This document shows positions 55,943 to 64,000 of a stretch of DNA of 64,000 nt, one piece after another (within the stretch, counting starts at the first letter, position 1; the number at the start of each line of letters is the position of its first letter). Origin of the DNA: Ectobacillus panaciterrae DSM 19096 (lineage in GTDB: Bacteria; Bacillota; Bacilli; Bacillales; Bacillaceae_G). A program made the position numbers and the translations under genes. The DNA is taken from assembly GCF_000430785.1 (NCBI RefSeq), contig NZ_AUMR01000004.1, positions 1 to 64,000 on the forward strand, in the 5' to 3' direction. The notes beneath the pieces were generated by a model, which was given only the letters and a program-made list of their open reading frames with translations, had not been told where the DNA came from and did no database searches.

Positions 55943-57031
55943 ATGCAAAAAGGATTAAAGGGAGTAATTGCAGCTGAAACATCCATTAGCTTTATTGATG
56001 GAGAACGCGGAATTTTAGTTTACCGGGGATATGGCGCAAAAGATTTAGCCTTGCAGTATACATTTGAAGAAGTTGCTTATTTGTTGTGGTACGGACATTT
56101 GCCAAGTACACATGAGCTGCATACGGTTTCACAAGCGCTCGGTCAAGGCAGGATTCTTCCTTTTCACGTGTATGAAGTGATAAGAGCTCTGCCAAAAGGC
56201 ATGGATATGATGAATCAAATTTTGACTGCAGCTTCGGCACTTGGGGCGGAACAAACGCCAAGCATTGAGCAAGCAATCCGCTTGACAGCGGCTGTACCGG
56301 TTATCATATCAGCTATCTACCGAAAAGAACGGGGGCTTTCTCCACTGCAGCCAAGTGCAGAACTGCGCCACGCAGAAAACTATTTATATATGTTAACAGG
56401 CACTGTACCGGCTGCATCCCACGCAAGAGCGCTTGAAGCTTACATGGTTTTGACGATGGAGCACGGTATGAACGCATCTACATTCGCAGCGCGTGTCATC
56501 TCTTCCACGGAATCAGACATGGCAGCAGCCGTTTCAGGAGCGATCGGAGCTATGAAAGGTCCCTTACACGGCGGAGCCCCGACAGGCGTAATCGACATGT
56601 TAAACGAAATTAATGAGCAAGGCAGTGCAGAAGTTTGGCTGCGTCAAAAGCTAGAACGAAACGAACACATTATGGGCTTCGGTCATCGCGTATATAAAAC
56701 AAGCGATCCAAGAGCAGAGGCGCTGAGAGAAATTACAGCGCACGCCGGTAAAAATGACGATTGGCTGCGATTGGCAGGAGAGGTGGAAACGACAGCCATT
56801 AAGCTGCTTGCCCAATATAAGCCTGGCAGAAAGCTGTATACAAATGTAGAGTTTTATGCAGCAGCTGTTATGCGTGCTCTAGATATGGAGACCAGTTTAT
56901 TTACGCCGACCTTTACGGCGAGCCGTACTGTCGGCTGGACTGCACATATTTTAGAGCAGGCGGCAGATAACACCATCTTTCGTCCTGAATCCCGTTATAT
57001 AGGAACTCTTATGAACGAAATTACAAAATGA
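55943..57031 (+). CDS. citA: Citrate synthase, minor CitA type
   Basis: 362 residues from ATG 55943, with GGGAG 11 nt upstream; a longer in-frame start would run through the AT-rich promoter. It condenses acetyl-CoA and oxaloacetate. Active-site His residues lie in MEHGMNASTFAARV, GPLHGGAPTGV and MGFGHRVYK, with the Asp in FYAAAVMRALDME region and Arg in SRTVGWTAHILEQ. A methylcitrate synthase activity cannot be excluded, since propionyl-CoA metabolism genes are present nearby. The citR-citA pair interrupts the accB to spoIIIAH interval. Confidence 0.88.
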   Translation: MQKGLKGVIAAETSISFIDGERGILVYRGYGAKDLALQYTFEEVAYLLWYGHLPSTHELHTVSQALGQGRILPFHVYEVIRALPKGMDMMNQILTAASALGAEQTPSIEQAIRLTAAVPVIISAIYRKERGLSPLQPSAELRHAENYLYMLTGTVPAASHARALEAYMVLTMEHGMNASTFAARVISSTESDMAAAVSGAIGAMKGPLHGGAPTGVIDMLNEINEQGSAEVWLRQKLERNEHIMGFGHRVYKTSDPRAEALREITAHAGKNDDWLRLAGEVETTAIKLLAQYKPGRKLYTNVEFYAAAVMRALDMETSLFTPTFTASRTVGWTAHILEQAADNTIFRPESRYIGTLMNEITK

Positions 57032-57074
57032 ACCTCTCATTTAATCGGCAACCCGCTTTATCTCGAACATAATA

Positions 57075-57102
57075 AAAAGCCACCGGTTTTCCGGCGGCTT
57101 TT
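57075..57102. terminator. Shared terminator of citA and spoIIIAH
   Basis: AAAAGCCACCGG, TTTT, CCGGCGGCTTTT: 12-bp stem with one mismatch, T-run on the plus side, A-run on the other. Confidence 0.85.
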
Positions 57103-57103
57103 A

Positions 57104-57646
57104 TTATTTTGCAGGGTCAAATTTTACAGCAACATTCTTCGCCCCGATTTCCCCTTTTACAAGCTGAATGATTTTATTTGCTTCTTTTGTGGAAAGCTTC
57201 TCGGCCTTTACTGTGATGCGTACGTCGCTTCCATCAGCACGAACGAGCGCATCCTTGTAGCCTTCGGATTTAATAAGCGTTTCAACAAGTGATTCTTTTG
57301 CCGATAAATCGTCCATTTGCTGAAGCTCATCTTTCGCTTTGCTCTTTTCTTCAGCCGATGCGCTTACAGATGTCAGTACTTCTTGCAGCTGCTCTTTTGC
57401 TTGGCTGCGCTTATCTTCCATTTCTAGACGAAGCTGTGCAAATTGTTCATCACCGGAAGTTTTAACGGCTGTTTCACCAGCTTTTTTGCTCTCTTTTTCA
57501 GAAGCGCTCTTTTCTTTGGACAGCTGCTCAATCGGACTGTTCACCATATTGGACTTTTGTCCGTCCGGCGTTGTTACGTAATACACAGATAATACAACCA
57601 CTAAACTCAACATTGTTAATAACCAAACTGTTTGTTTTCTCACCAC
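57104..57646 (-). CDS. spoIIIAH: SpoIIIAH, forespore-mother cell channel protein
   Basis: 180 residues from the first GTG of GTGGTG after AAGGAGG. One N-terminal helix (about residues 6-25), a charged coiled linker, and a YscJ/FliF-like ring-building domain at the C-terminus (VETLIKSEGYKDALVRADGS). It binds forespore SpoIIQ. The linker is shorter than in B. subtilis (about 218 residues, from memory). Confidence 0.92.
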   Translation of the reverse strand: MVRKQTVWLLTMLSLVVVLSVYYVTTPDGQKSNMVNSPIEQLSKEKSASEKESKKAGETAVKTSGDEQFAQLRLEMEDKRSQAKEQLQEVLTSVSASAEEKSKAKDELQQMDDLSAKESLVETLIKSEGYKDALVRADGSDVRITVKAEKLSTKEANKIIQLVKGEIGAKNVAVKFDPAK

Positions 57647-57658
57647 GAATGTTCCTCC

Positions 57659-58303
57659 TTAATTCTTTTTAGGTAATACAGAAACGCGATGGCTCGGGAC
57701 GCCGAGATAACGCGTGACTGCTTCAATTATCATTTTTTTCACCTCTATGTTGTCTGCTCCCTTTGCTGTAATGGCAACGCCGCGTACCTTAGACTTATCC
57801 ATTCTCAAAACAACGGGAGCTTCTTTGTCGCCCTCGCGAACAATTACAGGTTTTTCTTCTACAGATTGGTCCTCCACCATCCGCTTGCCGCCGTCACGGT
57901 CTGTTTCATCAGTTTTTTGGGAGCGGGTGACGCGGTCCTTTTCTAAAACTTTCGTATCTGTAGAATCCAAATTCACCACGACTGTGACGTCCTTCACGCC
58001 GACAATACCTTCAAGCAAATCTTTTAGCTGCCCCTCATATTGCTTCTCATTCTTCTCAATTGTGGAAGAACTGCTGTTTTTTTGAGCAAACGCAGCCACA
58101 TCTTTCGGTTCACTTTTGGTTTGCTGACTGAAGACGGGAACCTCTTCTTTTTTCTTTTGAAATAAACTGCCGGAAAACATAAGTAAAATGCCAAGCGCCA
58201 GCAAGGTCAATATGAGCTTTGGCGCTAGTTTTTTTCTCGCTCTCTCGTCCTCTTCACTCCCTTTAAACCACTTCTGAAAGATGTTATTTTTGTTGTCGTT
58301 CAT
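57659..58303 (-). CDS. spoIIIAG: SpoIIIAG, ring-forming channel protein
   Basis: 214 residues. A membrane helix near residues 28-48, then a ring-building motif domain with LLEGIVGVKDVTVVVNLDST and GVAITAKGADNIEVKKMII. It forms a large ring in the mother-cell membrane of the feeding tube. It overlaps spoIIIAF by 20 nt. Confidence 0.93.
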   Translation of the reverse strand: MNDNKNNIFQKWFKGSEEDERARKKLAPKLILTLLALGILLMFSGSLFQKKKEEVPVFSQQTKSEPKDVAAFAQKNSSSSTIEKNEKQYEGQLKDLLEGIVGVKDVTVVVNLDSTDTKVLEKDRVTRSQKTDETDRDGGKRMVEDQSVEEKPVIVREGDKEAPVVLRMDKSKVRGVAITAKGADNIEVKKMIIEAVTRYLGVPSHRVSVLPKKN

Positions 58304-58928
58304 GCGTCCTTCCCCTCCCCCCTTCCTCTACCGTTATTTTTTTTTCTTCTAGCTGCCACTGCTGTGCCAGGAATTGTTGTATGTCTTTAGATGCTTGAGT
58401 GTCCATGTTTGCTTCGTATGGCGTACTTGTGTTAATCTCCACTTTTTTCACAGCTTCTACCGTTTCGGATTTTTTTTGTTCGGTCTTTGCAAGAGTAACC
58501 ACAATGCCTTGGATATCCTGTTGCGACTTAATTTCCTGCTTGTCTTCCGGAACGGTAAGATGAAGATCGACGAACTTCACGCCATACTGACTTTCCAGTT
58601 CTTTTGCTACCTGATTTTTCATTTGGACAGCCATCTGTTCTAAAATATATGCACGCTGTGAGGCTTGTATTTCTTTTTTCTTTGCATCTATTAAATTTTC
58701 TACTCTACCATCTGCCACATACTTACGCTGATCAAATCCAGAGATCGCTTCTTGTATGTCTGTCTGCAGCAATTTAAATATCGGTGTTAAAATAAGTACA
58801 ATGAGAAGAAGACTTACGATGAATTTTACATACTTTTGCAATTTGGAATTCGGCAGGAGCATATGCAGCACGGTTGCCAGAAGAAGAAACACGATAATAT
58901 TTCGAACCCACTCAGTAATAAATTGCAT
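58284..58928 (-). CDS. spoIIIAF: SpoIIIAF
   Basis: 214 residues from ATG 58928, 8 nt after GGAGG. Two N-terminal transmembrane helices (about residues 8-27 and 36-55) and a soluble ring-building domain with VEINTSTPYEANMDTQ. It lies between spoIIIAE and spoIIIAG. Confidence 0.92.
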   Translation of the reverse strand: MQFITEWVRNIIVFLLLATVLHMLLPNSKLQKYVKFIVSLLLIVLILTPIFKLLQTDIQEAISGFDQRKYVADGRVENLIDAKKKEIQASQRAYILEQMAVQMKNQVAKELESQYGVKFVDLHLTVPEDKQEIKSQQDIQGIVVTLAKTEQKKSETVEAVKKVEINTSTPYEANMDTQASKDIQQFLAQQWQLEEKKITVEEGGRGRTHERQQK

Positions 58929-58940
58929 CCCGTTCACCTC

Positions 58941-60113
58941 CTACCGCATCATAAGCGTTACATTTCCTGCCGCTATGATAATTGTGATGCTTAGAAAAAA
59001 CATGAGAGAAACGATTGCTAAGCAGGCAAAAACGTAAATGATGCTTTTTCCGATAATATCAAGGCATTGGATGATAGATCCTCCCCCTACAGGCTGTAAA
59101 ATCGCAGCAGCAAATTTATAAATAAAGGCGATTACAAAAATTTTAATCGCCGGAAATGCAACAATGAGCAGCAAAATAAGTACGCCGGCAATTCCCACGG
59201 TATTCTTCAATAAAGCGGAAGCGCTCAGCACTGTGTCAGTCGCTTCTGTAAACATCCTTCCTACAACCGGGATAAAGTTCCCCGTCACAAACTTCGCTGT
59301 TTTTACCGCAATGCCATCAGCAACAGCTGTTGCCGTTCCTTGTACAGAGAGAACGCCGAGAAAAACAGTAAGAAAAATACCGATGAGACCGACACTGACG
59401 TTTTGGAGAAGCTTGGCAAGCTTCGTTACCTTATACTGGTCGCTCATCGTACTGACAATACTCAAAATTGTGGCCAAAAACAGAAGCGGAAGCACAACAT
59501 AGTTCATCAACAAACCGCTCGTATTCATTAAAAAGACAATGATGGGGTGGAAGAAGGATACTGATACAACTCCTCCCCCTGCAGCAATTAAGGCCAGCAG
59601 AATTGGCAATAGCGCCATGATAAAATCAATCATCATTTGAATCGTTTCTTTTGCGTATGTCGTAACAACATAAAAGCTGTTCAGCGCAAAAATCATAAGG
59701 ACCATATATACAACTGCGTCTGCAATTTTTCCTACGTTACTTTTGTCAAAAGCGGATTGCAACGATTGCAGGAGCGCGCTGAAAACTGTCAGCATAATCA
59801 AAGTCCCCAACAGCTTTCCATTTGCAATCAGCTCGTGAAACAAATACTTTACGAAACCGGCAAAGCACTCTTTAATAGAGAATTGTTTTTCTCCCTTTAT
59901 AAACTCCAGAAAGCTTCCCTTTTGACTTTCAGGCAAGTAGACGCCGTACTTACTGACAAGCTCGTCCCAATATTTTTTAATATCCTCCACTCCGAGCTGA
60001 TTCAGCTGTCCCTCTACAACCTCCTGCTGCGCAGGGGATGCTTGTACCATAAGAGGCAAGGAGAAAAAGAAAAGAAAGAAAAAGAGAAGAGAAACACCGA
60101 TTTTTCGATTCAT
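58941..60113 (-). CDS. spoIIIAE: SpoIIIAE, polytopic membrane protein
   Basis: About 390 residues with a cleavable-looking signal (ending PLMVQASPA) and about six to seven transmembrane helices. Signatures include IKECFAGFVKYLFHELIANG and SVQGTATAVADGIAVKTAKF. The start at 60113 follows GGAGGGTG; the upstream in-frame ATG lies inside spoIIIAD. It is the transport-like core of the SpoIIIA complex. Confidence 0.93.
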   Translation of the reverse strand: MNRKIGVSLLFFFLFFFSLPLMVQASPAQQEVVEGQLNQLGVEDIKKYWDELVSKYGVYLPESQKGSFLEFIKGEKQFSIKECFAGFVKYLFHELIANGKLLGTLIMLTVFSALLQSLQSAFDKSNVGKIADAVVYMVLMIFALNSFYVVTTYAKETIQMMIDFIMALLPILLALIAAGGGVVSVSFFHPIIVFLMNTSGLLMNYVVLPLLFLATILSIVSTMSDQYKVTKLAKLLQNVSVGLIGIFLTVFLGVLSVQGTATAVADGIAVKTAKFVTGNFIPVVGRMFTEATDTVLSASALLKNTVGIAGVLILLLIVAFPAIKIFVIAFIYKFAAAILQPVGGGSIIQCLDIIGKSIIYVFACLAIVSLMFFLSITIIIAAGNVTLMMR

Positions 60114-60117
60114 GCAT

Positions 60118-60513
60118 TCACCCTCCCTTCGGCAAGAAACCAAGAATGGTTTCGATTACTACCGTTAAAATTGGAATCGCCATTACAAGAATTAAAATTT
60201 TTCCTGCCAGTTCAATCTTGGATGCAATGGCCCCTTGCCCGGCATCCTTTGTCACCTGAGCGCCAAACTCCGCAATATAGGCGATTCCGATAATTTTCAG
60301 CAGCGTTTCCACATACACATTGCTCACGTTCGCTTCATTGGCAATGCGTTGTATCATATCTAGGATGGCGCCAATTTGATCGATAAGAAGAAGAAACATG
60401 ACGCTTCCGACAAATACAATAAACAAAGAGGTGATGCTTGATTTCTGCTGATTCAGTACAGCTGCCAAAAAGGTAGCGATTAATCCAAGACCGACAATTT
60501 GAAGAATCTCGAT
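60118..60513 (-). CDS. spoIIIAD: SpoIIIAD with a non-canonical start codon
   Basis: The conserved N-terminus ILQIVGLGLIATFLAAVLNQ lies in frame upstream of the first usable canonical start (TTG 60468). Between the in-frame stop at 60559-60561 and that TTG there is no ATG, GTG or TTG. The ribosome site GGGGGCGG is placed for an ATC codon at 60511-60513, which would give 131 residues against about 133 in B. subtilis. Two transmembrane regions and TLLKIIGIAYIAEFGAQVTK and GQGAIASKIELAGKILILV follow. The 3' end is 4 nt from spoIIIAE. Confidence 0.85.
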   Translation of the reverse strand: MEILQIVGLGLIATFLAAVLNQQKSSITSLFIVFVGSVMFLLLIDQIGAILDMIQRIANEANVSNVYVETLLKIIGIAYIAEFGAQVTKDAGQGAIASKIELAGKILILVMAIPILTVVIETILGFLPKGG

Positions 60514-60527
60514 GAGAACCGCCCCCT

Positions 60528-60731
60528 TTACCGAAAGAGAAATACACTTTTGATTTTGTCAAACAGATTATTGATTAAAAACGCTACATGGAACAATATG
60601 ACGACAAACCCGACGAGAATGACCCAGTTTGCAATATCCTCTCGCTTCAGCTCTTTTAATACGGTATGAATGAAGGCTAAAATAATGCCTATGCCTGCAA
60701 TTTGAAAAATAAGACCAACGTCGATGGACAT
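60528..60731 (-). CDS. spoIIIAC: SpoIIIAC
   Basis: 67 residues with two transmembrane helices (about 5-22 and 36-54) and the family sequence VGLIFQIAGIGIILAFIHTV. Its stop overlaps the ribosome site of spoIIIAD. It is paralogous to SpoIIIAD. Confidence 0.93.
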   Translation of the reverse strand: MSIDVGLIFQIAGIGIILAFIHTVLKELKREDIANWVILVGFVVILFHVAFLINNLFDKIKSVFLFR

Positions 60732-60744
60732 GTTTCGTTCCCCC

Positions 60745-61260
60745 CTACACCAGTAGAATCACTATGAGTAAGCCTGTTAAAAAGCCAAGGCTTTTCATCA
60801 TTTTTTCATAGCGCAGCTGCGCATCCTTCGCTTCGCCTTCTTCTCTTTCTAAATGCGTAATGCATAATCGGATATGCTTTTGCTGGGAGTCGCGGTCGTG
60901 CTGTCCCAGCGTCTCTCCGAATTGCTGCAAAATCTCCTGCTCTGTCTGCTTCAAAGCAGTTAGCTTCCATATGTCTTGCAGGCTCTCATTCCATGCTTCC
61001 CGAACCGTTTTATCACCTCGTTGCAGACGAGTTTGAAAGCTCTGAAACATCCAAGACAACGGCTTCGGCATTTGTTTCGCAAGACGCTCTGCCGCTTCGC
61101 TTAGGGGTGTATGTCCATACATAATTTCCGCTTCAAGCGATTGCAGCGCTGTTTTTAATAAGCGGAGCTGTCTCGGACGTTCACTTACTTTTTTAGCAAA
61201 CTGAAAGCCGATCCATGTCGTAGCAGCTACAATCAGTACCGCGCCGATCATTTTCATCAT
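60745..61260 (-). CDS. spoIIIAB: SpoIIIAB
   Basis: 171 residues: N- and C-terminal membrane helices and a helical middle with ALQSLEAEIMYGHTPLSEAA, related to the type II secretion F-like fold. It overlaps spoIIIAA by 4 nt. Confidence 0.93.
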   Translation of the reverse strand: MMKMIGAVLIVAATTWIGFQFAKKVSERPRQLRLLKTALQSLEAEIMYGHTPLSEAAERLAKQMPKPLSWMFQSFQTRLQRGDKTVREAWNESLQDIWKLTALKQTEQEILQQFGETLGQHDRDSQQKHIRLCITHLEREEGEAKDAQLRYEKMMKSLGFLTGLLIVILLV

Positions 61261-62171
61261 GAGCTTTTCACTCTCGCTTTTTGCAGAATGGATCTTCCCG
61301 TTCCATCTTTAATATTAGCTACTGTTCCAGGTCCCTTTAATCGGGATAACTCAATACACCTTTCAAACACACCAAGCTCGGCGATTTGCCGCAGTGAGGG
61401 CCTTTTAAGCAAGTCTTTGTATTCATAGCCATGCGCAGTGATGAAAAGCTGCACACCGGCGTTTACCGCTTCCATAATGGCTTCCCCGTCTTCCTCGCGC
61501 CCCACCTCATCTACAATCAAGATGTCCGGACTCATAGAACGAATGAGCATCATCATCCCTTCAGCTTTTGGGCAAGCATCCAGTACGTCGACACGCATTC
61601 CCAGCTCGTATTGAGGCACACCTTTTACAGAGCCCGCAATTTCGGAACGTTCGTCCACTATACCGACCTTTGAGGATGGAATATTCGTGTGCCCTGTACT
61701 CATAATTCTCGCGAAATCACGAAGCAATGTTGTTTTCCCTGTTTGCGGCGGACCAATTATTATTGTGTTAAGCCAGCGTTTCTCATACAAATACGGAAGC
61801 AGAGGCTCTGCAATCCCAATCTTTTGCTTTGCGATACGAATATTGAAAGAGGTTACATCTCGTATGATTTTAACAGTGCCTTTTTCGGTAATAACCTTTC
61901 CCGCCAGCCCGACACGGTGTCCTCCCCGTAAAGTTACATAGCCTCTTTTCAGTTCTTCTTCCATGGTATAAACCGAGAATTGACTAAGCTTATTGAGCAA
62001 ATATGCCCCGTCCTCATGTGTAACCGTATACTGATAGAACTGCGGTGTTCCTCGCACAATGCACTCCAGCGGCCGCTGTATGCGGATGCGGATTTCTTCT
62101 AGCTCTTCGAAATCCCCTGAATGAAGTACAGCTTGTATTCCTTTTGGCAAAATTTCTATAACTTCTTTCAT
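61257..62171 (-). CDS. spoIIIAA: SpoIIIAA, ATPase of the SpoIIIA channel
   Basis: 304 residues from ATG 62171 after GAGGAGA; a longer frame reaches into yqhV. It is a secretion-type ATPase with Walker A GPPQTGKTTLLRDFARIMS (about residue 144) and Walker B DILIVDEVGREEDGEAIMEA. It is the first gene of the eight-gene operon, which is needed for late forespore SigG activity. The promoter is expected to be SigE-dependent; I could not place it confidently. Confidence 0.95.
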   Translation of the reverse strand: MKEVIEILPKGIQAVLHSGDFEELEEIRIRIQRPLECIVRGTPQFYQYTVTHEDGAYLLNKLSQFSVYTMEEELKRGYVTLRGGHRVGLAGKVITEKGTVKIIRDVTSFNIRIAKQKIGIAEPLLPYLYEKRWLNTIIIGPPQTGKTTLLRDFARIMSTGHTNIPSSKVGIVDERSEIAGSVKGVPQYELGMRVDVLDACPKAEGMMMLIRSMSPDILIVDEVGREEDGEAIMEAVNAGVQLFITAHGYEYKDLLKRPSLRQIAELGVFERCIELSRLKGPGTVANIKDGTGRSILQKARVKSS

Positions 62172-62184
62172 ACGCTTCTCCTCA

Positions 62185-62466
62185 TCATTTAAAGACTGCA
62201 ATTAAAATGCACCCTACTCCCAGAAAAAGAAAAAACAACTTCAAGAAAGAAAGTTCATTTGCAACGCTCAATACCCCGATTGACATTGTTACAATCAATA
62301 CCGTCGGACCGACGAATGCCAGCATCCCGTTAATGAGAAGAGCTTTTTTTGCATCGTTGAAATGCAGCATAAATAATGCGGCCGTGACTTCAATGCTCCC
62401 GGATATAAGCCGCAGCAGCGCCATTGCCAGCACGGACGATTCTATAATCGCCAGCCATTGCTTCAC
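62185..62466 (-). CDS. yqhV: YqhV, DUF2619 membrane protein
   Basis: 93 residues with three transmembrane helices and the family pattern SSVLAMALLRLISGSIEVTA, LFMLHFNDAKKALLINGMLA. It is conserved directly upstream of spoIIIAA in Bacillus. Function unknown. The 62467-62639 gap to repeat C2 shows no gene. Confidence 0.9.
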   Translation of the reverse strand: MKQWLAIIESSVLAMALLRLISGSIEVTAALFMLHFNDAKKALLINGMLAFVGPTVLIVTMSIGVLSVANELSFLKLFFLFLGVGCILIAVFK

Positions 62467-62639
62467 CGTCTCACCTTCTTCCGCTGTTGCAAAAATACGT
62501 TTTGTACAACCATATGCATTGATTGTCCGTTTCAGAATCGAAAATAGATTTTTGCAAAAGAAAAGAGAGAGCTGTTATGCTCTCTCTTTCATGCCGAATT
62601 CTGTACAGGTTTTCAGTTCATTTATTTGCCGTATTTCAC

Positions 62640-62714
62640 ATGAACCTCCCCCACTTACCGTTACACACCATTCACACGCTTGAAATGGGGTATTCTCGCC
62701 TAATTTATGATAAA
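62640..62714 (+). repeat. Hairpin repeat C, copy 2
   Basis: ATGAACCTCCCCCACTTACC to GGGGTATTCTCGCC and TAATTTATGATAAAA. It matches the reverse complement of 7984-8058 over the whole length, then similarity stops sharply; both copies abut an unrelated terminator stem. The stem here is weaker (AAATGGGG opposite CCCCCACTT). Confidence 0.65.
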
Positions 62715-62748
62715 AAAAGCACCTGCGGATACTGCAGGTGCTTTTTTT
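62712..62748 (-). terminator. Terminator of efp
   Basis: AAAAAAAGCACCTGC, GGATACT, GCAGGTGCTTTTTTT: 15-bp stem 9 nt after the efp stop. Confidence 0.93.
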
Positions 62749-62756
62749 ATAGGCTA

Positions 62757-63314
62757 TTACGCACGAGAAACGTATTTTCCTTCTGTTGTGTTGATAATAA
62801 GCGTTTCGCCTTCGTTGATAAAAATAGGCACTTGTACAACAAGCCCCGTTTCCATTGTAGCTGGCTTTGTTACGTTAGAAGCAGTGTCACCTTTGATGCC
62901 CGGCTCTGTTTCTGCAACCTTTAGTTCAACTGAGTTTGGAAGCTCTACGCCAAGTACTTCACCCTGGAATGTCATGATGAATACTTCCATATTTTCTTTC
63001 AAGAACTTTAATTCGCGCTCGATTTGCTTAGCTGGAAGTTCCAGTTGCTCATAGCTTTCGTTATCCATGAACACATGCGCATCACCCATTACATACAAGT
63101 ACTGCATACGGCGGTTTTCGATATGCGCTTTTTCTACTTTCTCGCCTGCGCGGAATGTTTTTTCTTGGATAGATCCTGTACGAAGGTTACGAAGCTTAGA
63201 GCGAACGAATGCAGCACCTTTACCTGGTTTTACGTGCTGGAATTCGATAACTTGCCAAAGTCCGCCGTCAGTTTCAATTGTTAAACCTGTACGAAAATCG
63301 TTTACTGAAATCAT
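62757..63314 (-). CDS. efp: Elongation factor P
   Basis: 185 residues, three beta-barrel domains. The exposed loop KPGKGAAF has Lys32, the residue modified in Bacillus. The C-terminal signature [20 protein letters not shown] is complete. It rescues ribosomes stalled at polyproline. Proline-rich proteins in this window (RsgI tail) are possible clients. It starts 19 nt after papA. Confidence 0.97.
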   Translation of the reverse strand: MISVNDFRTGLTIETDGGLWQVIEFQHVKPGKGAAFVRSKLRNLRTGSIQEKTFRAGEKVEKAHIENRRMQYLYVMGDAHVFMDNESYEQLELPAKQIERELKFLKENMEVFIMTFQGEVLGVELPNSVELKVAETEPGIKGDTASNVTKPATMETGLVVQVPIFINEGETLIINTTEGKYVSRA

Positions 63315-63332
63315 GCAAAAAATCCTCCTGTA

Positions 63333-64000
63333 TTATAAAATGATGAGTTCTTTTTGGGAATGCGTTAAAATTTCGTTGCCATCCTTCGTTACAAGGATAT
63401 CATCTTCAATACGAACGCCACCTAAGTTCGGAACATAGATGCCAGGCTCTACTGTTACAACCATTCCCGGCTCCAGCACAACATCAGAACGCATGGAAAG
63501 ACCAGGTCCTTCATGAATCTCCAAGCCGATTCCATGCCCGGTAGAATGACCGAAATATTGGCCATAGCCCTTTTCAGATATGTAATCGCGCGTTAAAGCA
63601 TCTGCTTCGCGCCCTGTCATTCCTGCTTTAATGCCGTTCACGCCGCGCAATTGCGCCTCGAGTACGATGTCATAAATGTTCTTCAGCTCAGGAGAAGGCT
63701 CTCCTACCGCTAGTGTACGAGTAATATCGGAACAATATCCCTTGTAATAAGCACCGAAATCTAATGTAACAAAATCTCCCTTTTCTATCAATTTTTCAGA
63801 CGCCACACCGTGAGGCAATGCTGAACGATGGCCCGAAGCCACGATAATGTCAAACGAAGAAGAAGCAGCACCTTGTCTTCTCATGAAGAATTCCAGTTCA
63901 TTTGACACATCAAGCTCTGAAATTCCAGGGCGAATGAACGATAGAATGTGTGTAAAGGCCGCGTCTGCAATTTGCGCAGCATCCTTTAATATCTTAATCT
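63333..64000 (-). CDS. papA: Xaa-Pro aminopeptidase (M24 family), cut by the window edge
   Basis: The frame is open to base 64000, so the N-terminal domain is outside. The 222 or so visible residues are the catalytic pita-bread domain. The metal ligands are in VTLDFGAYYKGYCSDITRT, HSTGHGIGLEIHEGP, VVTVEPGIYV and RIEDDILVT. It removes an N-terminal residue before proline. The name follows B. subtilis yqhT/papA, always next to efp. Internal ATG codons are not the start. Confidence 0.93.
   Translation of the reverse strand, partial: IKILKDAAQIADAAFTHILSFIRPGISELDVSNELEFFMRRQGAASSSFDIIVASGHRSALPHGVASEKLIEKGDFVTLDFGAYYKGYCSDITRTLAVGEPSPELKNIYDIVLEAQLRGVNGIKAGMTGREADALTRDYISEKGYGQYFGHSTGHGIGLEIHEGPGLSMRSDVVLEPGMVVTVEPGIYVPNLGGVRIEDDILVTKDGNEILTHSQKELIIL

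Overview
The window comes from a low-to-moderate GC, endospore-forming Bacillaceae chromosome. The complete spoIIIA operon, spoIVB and a GTG-started spo0A establish sporulation. The gene order is that of the Bacillus rnz-to-papA region, with several insertions. I cannot name the species; the lineage looks closer to the B. cereus/Ectobacillus side than to B. subtilis. Almost all genes lie on the minus strand.

Left part (1-16.8 kb): the end of an IS200/IS605 transposase, rnz, a Y-family polymerase, a YtaF/MntP-type membrane protein, a PepT-like peptidase, the propionyl-CoA carboxylase beta subunit with methylmalonyl-CoA epimerase, the Prli42 microprotein, an L,D-transpeptidase with the DUF939 transporter YqjA, the arginine ABC transporter artPQM, the sigma factor/anti-sigma pair sigI-rsgI, and a repeat-rich secreted DUF5667 protein whose promoter looks SigI-dependent.

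Metabolic core (16.8-36 kb): brxB, meaB and the two methylmalonyl-CoA mutase subunits, then nudix, DUF421 and DUF2639 genes. Next is the seven-gene ptb-bcd-buk-lpdV-bkdAA-bkdAB-bkdB operon with its sigma-54 activator bkdR and a near-consensus -24/-12 promoter. Together with mce-mmdA these genes form a route from valine and isoleucine through branched acyl-CoA and propionyl-CoA to succinyl-CoA. YqzF, a glycerophosphodiesterase and YycC follow.

Accessory island (36.5-39.1 kb): a decayed small gene, an HNH-nuclease polymorphic toxin with a WXG100-like N-terminus, its overlapping immunity gene, and an integrase remnant, all directly downstream of spo0A.

Right part (39.2-64 kb): spo0A-spoIVB-recN-argR-tlyA-dxs, ispA-xseB-xseA-folD-nusB, an inserted GNAT gene, yqhY-accC-accB, an inserted citR/citA pair, spoIIIAH-AA, yqhV, efp and a partial papA. 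The neighbour order is otherwise the conserved one.

The least expected structure is a set of short interspersed repeats. Family A is about 165 bp, with two close copies, one diverged copy and one end fragment; its internal hairpin shows base-pair covariation. Family B has two copies, and a family A copy lies inside one of them. Family C is a pair of about 75 bp hairpins that resemble IS200/IS605 ends. Other oddities are spoIIIAD with no canonical start codon at the homologous position, an L,D-transpeptidase frame that runs through its own terminator, and several decayed genes.
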